DNA of 16,781 nucleotides from positions 1-16,781 of the forward strand of contig JAIRRO010000013.1 of assembly GCA_031255955.1 (NCBI GenBank), written 5' to 3'. The position numbers were made by a program, and so were the translations under genes. This DNA is from Oscillospiraceae bacterium (GTDB taxonomy: Bacteria; Bacillota; Clostridia; Oscillospirales; Oscillospiraceae). Shown in pieces: positions 1 to 6,142 of this stretch (position 1 is the first letter of the stretch; every line of letters starts with the position of its first letter). Under the pieces are notes generated by a model. The model was not told the origin of the DNA and made no database searches. It was given only the letters and a program-made list of their open reading frames with translations.

Positions 1-1
1 G

Positions 2-499
2 ACGGACTGCCCGCTGCATCTCGGCGTGACGGAGGCGGGGATGGAATTTCCGGGTATTATCCGCTCCTCGGCGGCAATAGGCACGCTGCTTATGGAGGGC
101 ATCGGCGATACGATAAGAATCTCGCTGACAGCGCCGCCGGAGACAGAGGCGCGCGCGGGCGTGGAGCTTTTGCGCTCGCTCGGACTGCGTGGCTCGGGAC
201 CCAGACTAATATCCTGCCCGACGTGCGCGCGCTGCCGATATGATATGCTCACAGTGGCGCGTGAGGTAGAGCGGCGGTTATCAAAACTGCCGCAAGAGCG
301 CGATATCACAGTTGCCGTGATGGGCTGCGCCGTGAACGGTCCGGGAGAAGCCCGCGCGGCGGATTTCGGCATTGCCGGAGGGGACGGCACCGGAGCGCTG
401 TTTTGCCACGGGGAGATAGTCGGAAGGGTAAGTGAGGAGGAGCTTGTCTCGCGGCTTTTTGAGCTGATTGAAAACGGGGCGTCCGGGCAAAGCAGCTAA
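2..499 (+). CDS. ispG: IspG (GcpE), 4-hydroxy-3-methylbut-2-enyl diphosphate synthase, C-terminal part
   Basis: This is the 3' end of ispG; the reading frame is already open at base 2 and the start lies outside the window. IspG catalyses the penultimate step of the MEP isoprenoid pathway in the cytosol, reductively converting methylerythritol cyclodiphosphate to HMBPP. The visible part contains the C-terminal [4Fe-4S] domain: CPTCAR supplies two cluster cysteines, and GCAVNGPGEA supplies the third cysteine and the glutamate ligand. The opening residues TDCPLHLGVTEAG match the end of the TIM-barrel domain. The protein ends with a normal family C-terminus and TAA. The next gene is 178 bases away and has its own promoter, so ispG probably ends the upstream unit. 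Confidence 0.96.
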   Translation, partial: TDCPLHLGVTEAGMEFPGIIRSSAAIGTLLMEGIGDTIRISLTAPPETEARAGVELLRSLGLRGSGPRLISCPTCARCRYDMLTVAREVERRLSKLPQERDITVAVMGCAVNGPGEARAADFGIAGGDGTGALFCHGEIVGRVSEEELVSRLFELIENGASGQSS

Positions 500-516
500 T
501 TTTTTTGCGTTACCGC

Positions 517-545
517 TTGAATTTTTACGCAAGGCGTGTTATCAT
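517..545 (+). promoter_or_regulatory. Sigma-A-type promoter for the XRE regulator-lepA-pheS unit
   Basis: TTGAAT (517-522) and TATCAT (540-545) are separated by 17 bases, close to the sigma-70/sigma-A consensus. An inverted repeat, TTGCGT (505-510) and ACGCAA (527-532), brackets the -35 box. It could be an operator, for example for autoregulation by the XRE protein encoded downstream; that is inference. The leader of about 125 bases that follows contains a perfect 10-base palindrome, GTCCGCGGAC (610-619), and an A-rich stretch before the ribosome binding site. Confidence 0.6.
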
Positions 546-677
546 TGGCGCAAGACACAATAAACGCGCCGCTTCGGGGATTATTACTTACACCCGACAT
601 GACTGCGGAGTCCGCGGACAAGAATCGAAAATCGAAAATTAAAAGAAAAAATACTGTTGAGAGGGAAATGCTGTCGT

Positions 678-1211
678 ATGAATTCGGATTTTGCGAAAAC
701 GATACAGGAGCTGCGTCGCGGACGCAAGCTGAGCCAGCGCCGCGCCGCGGCAGAGCTGGGTATATCGCAGGCGTTGTTGTCGCACTACGAAAACGGCGCG
801 CGGCAGCCCAAGCTCACCAGCGTCCGAAAGATAGCAAGGTTTTACGGCGTCACGGCGGACGAGCTGCTGGGGCACCCCGCGCGCGAGCGAAATATGCCGG
901 AGTGCGAGGCGCGCCTTATCGGCGACGTGACAGAGACAATTGAATATGTGGAGAGCGTTTTCGGCGAGACAACGGCGTCGCTCGCGGCGCGTTATCTTGC
1001 CGCCGCCGTCCGTAATGTGCGCGCAATTACAGAGGACCCCAACTGCCCGTATGACCCGCGCGTACATCTTGACATCAGAGAAGCCGAGGCTGCGCTGTAC
1101 GATGCGGCGAGAAACGCGGAGGGCGGGGAAAAGAACGGCGACGAGGTCGTTATCGCTGCTGCCGCCGAAAAGACTCCCGGCGGTAAAAGAGGCGGAGGCG
1201 CCGCCGAATGA
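678..1211 (+). CDS. XRE-family helix-turn-helix transcriptional regulator
   Basis: This 177-residue protein has an N-terminal Cro/C1-type DNA-binding domain at about residues 7-62. It carries the typical sequence of the family: LRRGRKLSQRRAAAELG, then the recognition helix ISQALLSHYENGARQP, then the closing segment IARFYGVTADELLG. The remaining 115 residues contain an alanine-rich, probably helical region and a polar Gly/Lys/Ala tail; I do not recognise a ligand or metal site there. ATG 678 is chosen because GAGAGGG lies upstream and the HTH begins directly after it; an in-frame TTG at 657 would add seven unlikely residues. The stop overlaps the lepA start (ATGA), so the two are probably translationally coupled. 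Its target is unknown; autoregulation is plausible. Confidence 0.85.
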   Translation: MNSDFAKTIQELRRGRKLSQRRAAAELGISQALLSHYENGARQPKLTSVRKIARFYGVTADELLGHPARERNMPECEARLIGDVTETIEYVESVFGETTASLAARYLAAAVRNVRAITEDPNCPYDPRVHLDIREAEAALYDAARNAEGGEKNGDEVVIAAAAEKTPGGKRGGGAAE

Positions 1212-3013
1212 CGAACCCGGAGCGCATCAGAAATTTTTCAATCATCGCGCATATCGACCACGGCAAATCCACGCTTTCAGACCGCTTAATCGAGCGCTGC
1301 GGGGCTGTGGAGGCGCGCGATATGGAGAGTCAGCTGCTGGATAATATGGAGCTTGAGCGCGAGCGCGGCATCACGATTAAGGCGCGCGCCGTGGGACTGG
1401 GCTACAGGGCGCGCGACGGTGAGGTATATACGCTGAATCTCATCGATACGCCGGGACACGTGGATTTTAATTATGAGGTTTCGCGCAGCCTTGCGGCGTG
1501 CGAGGGCGCCATTCTTGTGGTGGACGCGGCGCAGGGCGTGGAGGCTCAAACGCTGGCGAACACATATCTTGCGCTTGAGCATAATTTAGAAATTTTCCCT
1601 GTGGTGAATAAAATCGACTTGGCGGCGGCGGAGCCGCAGCGCGTCAAGGCGGAGATAGAGGACATCATCGGCATACCGGCGGAGGACGCCCCGGAAATAT
1701 CCGCGAAAAACGGCATCGGTATAGAAGATGTGCTGGAGGGCGTCGTGAAAAGCATACCCCCGCCGAAGGGCGACGCCGCAAAGCCGCTGCGGGCATTGAT
1801 ATTTGACAGTCAATACGACGCCTACAGAGGCGTAATTGTATATATCCGCGTGATGGACGGCGAGCTGCGCGCGGAGGACGATGCTTTGATGATGTCAACC
1901 GGAGCGCACTGTCACCTTGTTGAGGTCGGGCATATGCGTCCGATGGGACTGGAGCCGTGCGGGGTTTTGTCCGCGGGCGATGTGGGCTATTTCACGGCGA
2001 GTATAAAAAACGTCGCCGATACGCGCGTCGGCGATACCGTGACGCTTGCGAAAAATCCCGCGTCGGAGCCGCTGCCCGGATACAAGGCGGCAAAGCCTAT
2101 GGTGTTCTCCGGAATTTATACGGCGGACGGGGCGAAGTATCCCGATCTGCGCGAGGCGCTTGAAAAGCTCCGCTTAAATGACGCGGCGCTGTCCTTTGAG
2201 CCGGAAAGCTCTGTTGCGCTTGGCTTCGGCTTCCGCTGCGGATTTTTGGGGCTGCTGCATATGGAGATTGTTCAGGAGCGGCTGGAGCGCGAATACGGAC
2301 TGGATTTGATAACAACCGCGCCGAGCGTTGTATATCGCGTGACGAAAACCGACGGCGAGAGCGTGATGGTGGACAATCCGCTAAATTACCCCGACCCGTC
2401 GCTGATAGAGGCGGCGGAGGAGCCGTTTGTCAGCGCATCCGTTATTTGCCCGTCGGGATATGTCGGGAACATTATGGAGCTTTGTCAGGATAGGCGCGGG
2501 GAATATAAAGAACTGGTATATCTGGATGAACAGCGCGTTGAGCTGCGATATGAAATGCCGCTGAATGAAATTATCTACGATTTTTTTGACGCCTTAAAAT
2601 CCCGCTCGCGCGGGTATGCGTCCCTCGACTATGAGTTGTCCGGCTATCGCGCTTCAGAGCTTGTAAAGCTGGATATTCTGCTGAATGGTGAGGTCATAGA
2701 CGCGCTGAGCTTTATCGTACACCGCGACAAGGCTTATGCCCGTGGGCGTCGCATCACGGAAAAGCTGAAGGAGCATATCCCGCGCCAGCTGTTTGAGATA
2801 CCGGTTCAGGCGGCAATCGGCGGTAAAATTATTGCGCGCGAGACGATAAGGGCGCTGCGCAAGGATGTTTTGGCAAAATGCTACGGCGGAGACATCACCC
2901 GCAAGAAAAAGCTCTTGGAGAAGCAAAAGGAAGGCAAAAAGCGGATGAGAAGTCTCGGCAGCGTGGAGGTACCGCAGGAGGCATTTATGGCGGTATTGAA
3001 GCTGGACGAATAA
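1208..3013 (+). CDS. lepA: LepA, elongation factor 4 (ribosomal back-translocase GTPase)
   Basis: A full-length 601-residue EF4/LepA. It is a translational GTPase that binds the ribosome and remobilises stalled or wrongly translocated complexes. All G motifs are present: AHIDHGKST (G1, residues 14-22), RERGITIKA (switch I), DTPGHVDF (G3), NKID (G4) and SAKNGIG (G5). They are followed by EF-G-like domains II and III, with GFRCGFLGLLHMEI, then domain V and the LepA-specific C-terminal domain containing VHRDKAYARGR and KLLEKQKEGKKRMRSLGSVEVPQEAF. No signal or membrane segment is present. The start is set by overlap with the upstream regulator's stop codon and by the conserved N-terminus. pheS follows after 31 bases without an obvious terminator, so the three genes probably form one operon. 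Confidence 0.98.
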   Translation: MTNPERIRNFSIIAHIDHGKSTLSDRLIERCGAVEARDMESQLLDNMELERERGITIKARAVGLGYRARDGEVYTLNLIDTPGHVDFNYEVSRSLAACEGAILVVDAAQGVEAQTLANTYLALEHNLEIFPVVNKIDLAAAEPQRVKAEIEDIIGIPAEDAPEISAKNGIGIEDVLEGVVKSIPPPKGDAAKPLRALIFDSQYDAYRGVIVYIRVMDGELRAEDDALMMSTGAHCHLVEVGHMRPMGLEPCGVLSAGDVGYFTASIKNVADTRVGDTVTLAKNPASEPLPGYKAAKPMVFSGIYTADGAKYPDLREALEKLRLNDAALSFEPESSVALGFGFRCGFLGLLHMEIVQERLEREYGLDLITTAPSVVYRVTKTDGESVMVDNPLNYPDPSLIEAAEEPFVSASVICPSGYVGNIMELCQDRRGEYKELVYLDEQRVELRYEMPLNEIIYDFFDALKSRSRGYASLDYELSGYRASELVKLDILLNGEVIDALSFIVHRDKAYARGRRITEKLKEHIPRQLFEIPVQAAIGGKIIARETIRALRKDVLAKCYGGDITRKKKLLEKQKEGKKRMRSLGSVEVPQEAFMAVLKLDE

Positions 3014-3044
3014 TCGACGAATACTCGAAAGGAAGAGCTTGACT

Positions 3045-4073
3045 ATGAAGGATACATTAGAGGCTCTGCGCCAGTCGGCGCTTGGGGAGCTGACCGAAAC
3101 GCGGGACACGCGCGAGCTTGAAGGCTTGCGCGTGGATTATCTCGGCAAGAAGGGCAAAATCACCACGATATTAAAGCAGATGGGTTCGCTTGGCGCGGAG
3201 GAACGTCCCGTTATCGGAGCGCTTGCCAACAGCGTGCGCGCCGATATCGAAAACGCTCTTGAGGCGCGCCGGAGTGAGCTTGAAGCCGCAGCGCTGACGC
3301 AACGTCTGCTGCACGAAAAGCTTGATGTCACGGCGCCGGGCAAAAAAATTGAACCCGGACGGCGGCATCCGATGAGCATAGTGCTTGACGAGGCGCGAGA
3401 TATTTTCATAAGCATGGGCTTTACAATCGCCGAGGGACCGGAGGTAGAGCTGTCGCTTTACGATTTCGACAAGCTGAATATCCCGCCGAACCACATCGTC
3501 CGCGAATGGAGCGACACGTTTTATATCACGCAGGACGAGGCTGTGCATCTGCGCTGCCAGACCTCACCCGTGCAGGTGCGGTATATGGAGACGCACCGCC
3601 CGCCCATACGAATAATTTCGCCCGGCAGGGTGTATCGCCGCGACGAGGTGGACGCCTCGCACTCGCCGATGTTCCATCAAATAGAGGGGCTTGTGGTAGA
3701 CCGCGGTATCACGCTGGGCGACCTGAAGGGTACGCTAAACGCGCTTGTCGGACGCATTTACGGCGCCGACACAAAAACGCGCTTCCGCCCGCACCATTTT
3801 CCCTTTACAGAACCGTCGTGCGAGGTGGATGTGCAGTGCGTATCCTGCGGCGGAGCGGGCTGCCGTGTGTGCAAGGGGGAAGGCTGGCTGGAACTGCTTG
3901 GCGCCGGTATGGTGCATCCCAAGGTGCTGGCGGGCGTGGGAATTGACCCCGATGTATACTCCGGCTTTGCGTTCGGAATCGGCGCCGACCGGATGACTAT
4001 GTTGCGCTATGACATTGACGATTTGCGGCTGTTATTTGAAAACGACCTGCGTTTCCTGCGCCAATTCGCATAG
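3045..4073 (+). CDS. pheS: Phenylalanyl-tRNA synthetase alpha subunit
   Basis: A 342-residue PheS, the catalytic subunit of the alpha2-beta2 class II synthetase that charges tRNA-Phe. Residues 1-85 or so form the N-terminal tRNA-binding coiled coil. The catalytic core follows, with HPMSIVLDEARDIF, class II motif 2 (PGRVYRRDEVDASHSPMFHQIEGL) and motif 3 (AFGIGADRMTMLRYDIDDLR). The four-cysteine insertion CVSCGGAGCRVC is usual for bacterial PheS of this type. ATG 3045 is preceded by AAAGGAAG at a good distance; an upstream in-frame TTG would add only two residues. The unusual point is context: pheT, which normally follows directly, is absent, and the next gene is a glycosidase. No T-box leader fits in the 31-base gap before it. 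Confidence 0.97.
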   Translation: MKDTLEALRQSALGELTETRDTRELEGLRVDYLGKKGKITTILKQMGSLGAEERPVIGALANSVRADIENALEARRSELEAAALTQRLLHEKLDVTAPGKKIEPGRRHPMSIVLDEARDIFISMGFTIAEGPEVELSLYDFDKLNIPPNHIVREWSDTFYITQDEAVHLRCQTSPVQVRYMETHRPPIRIISPGRVYRRDEVDASHSPMFHQIEGLVVDRGITLGDLKGTLNALVGRIYGADTKTRFRPHHFPFTEPSCEVDVQCVSCGGAGCRVCKGEGWLELLGAGMVHPKVLAGVGIDPDVYSGFAFGIGADRMTMLRYDIDDLRLLFENDLRFLRQFA

Positions 4074-4194
4074 CAGCGGGGGAGTAAATAGCGTGACGGG
4101 AGAGGTGCGCGCAATTGCAATATTATCAGCACAGTAGAAATATCCGTGAAAACCGTTGCCGGAGCGGGAAAATCATAAAAAAGGAGCATGTCAC

Positions 4195-5949
4195 ATGTCA
4201 ACACACACGAAACCCGTCAGTATAGAGGGGAAAATGTTCAAGAGACGCGGCGCGTGGTTCGGACTGTTTCAGTTCGGGGTTATGCCGGGCGCGCCGCCGG
4301 AGTTTTCCGAGCCTGTGTTCTATCTCGGAACGCTTCACGGTATGGCGGCGCTTGCGCCGGACAAAAACAGGCTAATCACAATATCGGCGACATACAACGG
4401 CGATAAGCTGCCGCACACGTTGGACGCGCGCCCGGCGGAGCTTACGCTGAAAACAGAGCGCGGCGATATCCGATTCACGTTCGCCGGAACATCGATGATA
4501 CTCGCGGAGGGCGACCCCGGAATGGGATTGCGCTTTGAAAAAACTATGGCACAGCACGAAACCGTCCATAAACGTAAGAACGGCGCGTGGGAGGCGTTTT
4601 TCCGCTTGACCTGCTCCGTGGTGTTCAAGGGTTTGGAGGGCTCATCGTTTGATTTTAACGACGGCGCTTCGCCTTGGGATCCGGAGAAGCTCACAAGCGG
4701 GGAGATTTACGGCGTTACGCATCCGGCGCCGGACGGCAGATTTACGCTCGTTATGGAGGAATCCACCTACGGCGGCGTCGTGCGCGATACATATCCGACA
4801 TATGCCGGGGCAAGGGCGTCCATGCAAGCCGATTGGGACGAATTCATCGAAGCGATGCCTGTGTTCGCGGAGCCGTATGAAAAAACGCGCGAGGAATGTG
4901 AGTACACGCTGTGGTCGTTTCTCACCTCTCCATACGGCGCGGCACGGCATACGATGATTCAAATGTTCGCGGGGGTTATGGCGTCGCAGTGGCAGCTGTG
5001 CCAAAACGCCGTTGCGCTCGCAGAGCATACCGACCTCGCGCTTGACCTGCTGCTTAGTCCGATAGACCGCATCGGTGCGCAGGGGCAGCTGCCCGATATG
5101 TATGACGATATGCAGTGCGAATCGCTGATGGTAAAGCCACCGATGCACGGTTGGGCGGTGCTGGAGATAATGAAGCGCTTTGACCTGCTGAAAGCCTGCT
5201 CGCGCGAGCGGGTGGAAAAGCTGTATGACGGCATTGGCAGGTGGGCGGACTGGTTCTTAACCTGCCGCGACGAGGACGGCGACGGACTTCCGACGCTTAT
5301 CCACAGCGACGAGACAGGGCTGGACGATTGCTCGCTGTGGGCAAATCACCTTGAAATTACGACGCCGGATGTTGCAGCTTATTTGATTTTATTATTTGAA
5401 GCCGCTGCGGAGCTGGCGAAGGCGCTCGGAAAGCCGCAGAGCGAGCTTGCCGCGTGGCAAGCAAAGTCAAAAAACACGCTTTCGCAGCTGATTAGCGTCC
5501 TGTGGGATGGGGAGCGTTTCGCGGGGCTGCTTCCGGAAACGCGCGAGCTTATCTATTCGGACAGCATCATTCACTATATGCCGGTGATTCTGGGCGACAG
5601 ACTGCCGAAGGAGATTTTGGACAAGCTCGTCGCCGATTTGTCGGACACAAAGACGTTTTTCAGCCCTTGGGGAATAGCCTCTGAGAAGATGACAAGCCCG
5701 CTGTTTTCGCCGTTCGGCTGGGGACGCGGCTGCGTCCTGCCCCCGGCTATGCTGTATATTGTGACGGGGCTTTGGGATACAAGACACCGCGCGATCGCCA
5801 AGACGGCGGCGGAAAACTACTGCAAAACCCTCGGTGAAACAAATTTCCCGTTTTTCATCGACCCCAAAACAGGCGCCGGTATGTACTACGGCTGCAGCTG
5901 GTCAAACTGCGCGTACACCGTCCTCGGCAGACTTATCAGCGAGGGATAG
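4195..5949 (+). CDS. GH63/MGH1-like (alpha/alpha)6-barrel glycosidase, cytosolic
   Basis: A 584-residue protein without a signal peptide. The N-terminal 220 residues or so are beta-rich, like the substrate-capping domain of GH63 and related six-hairpin glycosidases. The C-terminal half resembles the catalytic barrel: GQLPDMYDD, then KPPMHGWAVLEIMKR, RDEDGDGLPTLIHSDETGLDDCSLW, and near the end SPFGWGRGCVLPP and GMYYGCSWSN. The segment ending ETGLDDCSLW is equivalent to the ESGWDDSP-type motif that carries an acidic catalytic residue in GH63 relatives. Substrate cannot be told from sequence; alpha-glucosides or mannosylglycerate-like compatible solutes are possible. ATG 4195 is preceded by AAAAAAGGAG. 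The 121 bases before it show no clear promoter or terminator, so read-through from pheS is possible. Confidence 0.72.
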   Translation: MSTHTKPVSIEGKMFKRRGAWFGLFQFGVMPGAPPEFSEPVFYLGTLHGMAALAPDKNRLITISATYNGDKLPHTLDARPAELTLKTERGDIRFTFAGTSMILAEGDPGMGLRFEKTMAQHETVHKRKNGAWEAFFRLTCSVVFKGLEGSSFDFNDGASPWDPEKLTSGEIYGVTHPAPDGRFTLVMEESTYGGVVRDTYPTYAGARASMQADWDEFIEAMPVFAEPYEKTREECEYTLWSFLTSPYGAARHTMIQMFAGVMASQWQLCQNAVALAEHTDLALDLLLSPIDRIGAQGQLPDMYDDMQCESLMVKPPMHGWAVLEIMKRFDLLKACSRERVEKLYDGIGRWADWFLTCRDEDGDGLPTLIHSDETGLDDCSLWANHLEITTPDVAAYLILLFEAAAELAKALGKPQSELAAWQAKSKNTLSQLISVLWDGERFAGLLPETRELIYSDSIIHYMPVILGDRLPKEILDKLVADLSDTKTFFSPWGIASEKMTSPLFSPFGWGRGCVLPPAMLYIVTGLWDTRHRAIAKTAAENYCKTLGETNFPFFIDPKTGAGMYYGCSWSNCAYTVLGRLISEG

Positions 5950-5953
5950 AGCG

Positions 5954-5983
5954 GGATAATGAACGTATCCTAAAAATTTTTCC
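5954..5983 (+). terminator. Possible weak terminator after the glycosidase gene
   Basis: GGATA (5954-5958) pairs with TATCC (5966-5970) around a seven-base loop, and TTTTT follows after an A run. The stem is only five pairs, so this is a weak candidate. No better terminator is visible between the glycosidase and the glnN promoter. Confidence 0.3.
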
Positions 5984-6001
5984 GTTTTTACGAAAAAAGG
6001 C

Positions 6002-6030
6002 TTGACAACGCCGACGGGGAGTGCTATTAT
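6002..6030 (+). promoter_or_regulatory. Sigma-A promoter of glnN
   Basis: TTGACA (6002-6007) is a perfect -35 and TATTAT (6025-6030) a good -10, with a 17-base spacer. The predicted transcription start is about 6037-6038, immediately before the leader hairpin. A 19-base imperfect A/T palindrome, CC-TTTTT-AAAAA-GG type (5982-6000), ends one base before the -35 and could be an operator or an upstream activating element. GACGG (6013-6017) and CCGTC (6033-6037) form an inverted repeat flanking the -10. Confidence 0.85.
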
Positions 6031-6038
6031 AGCCGTCA

Positions 6039-6056
6039 GCGAACAATGGTGTTCGC
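6039..6056 (+). promoter_or_regulatory. Leader hairpin with A1/G4 hexaloop (candidate ANTAR antiterminator target)
   Basis: GCGAAC (6039-6044) pairs perfectly with GTTCGC (6051-6056) around the hexaloop AATGGT (6045-6050), which has A at position 1 and G at position 4. It starts at the predicted first transcribed bases. Its 3' arm is part of the 5' arm of the terminator that follows, so the two structures exclude each other. The leader of amt-PII has the same stem core and loop pattern. In ANTAR systems such a hairpin is bound by the regulator and prevents termination; that assignment is inference here. Confidence 0.7.
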
Positions 6057-6125
6057 CGGAGTTCACCGCGCGCCATTACGGCGTCGGGGTGAAAGTGGCT
6101 CCGGCGGCACCATTTATTTTTTATT
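6048..6125 (+). terminator. Leader attenuator terminator upstream of glnN
   Basis: GGTG (6048-6051) pairs with CACC (6108-6111) and CGCCGGAG (6054-6061) with CTCCGGCG (6099-6106). The stem continues as TTCACC (6062-6067) with GGTGAA (6088-6093) after a five-base bulge and is capped by GCC/GGC. The U-rich tract ATTTATTTTTTATT (6112-6125) follows directly. It lies between the promoter and the glnN ribosome binding site, so it would stop transcription before the gene unless the upstream hairpin forms. Confidence 0.72.
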
Positions 6126-6142
6126 AACAGGGGGATATTTTT

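Noticed and set aside
536..943. Plus-strand open frame overlapping the XRE regulator
   Set aside because: It has no family features and lies out of frame with a clear HTH protein with its own ribosome binding site.
3014..3044. T-box or attenuator before pheS
   Set aside because: The gap is only 31 bases, too short for a T-box, and shows no terminator.
6041..6055. LexA/DinR (SOS) box reading of CGAAC...GTTCG in the glnN and amt leaders
   Set aside because: The Firmicute LexA site has four bases between CGAAC and GTTCG; both sites here have six. They also sit with overlapping terminators upstream of nitrogen genes, so an RNA hairpin explains them better.
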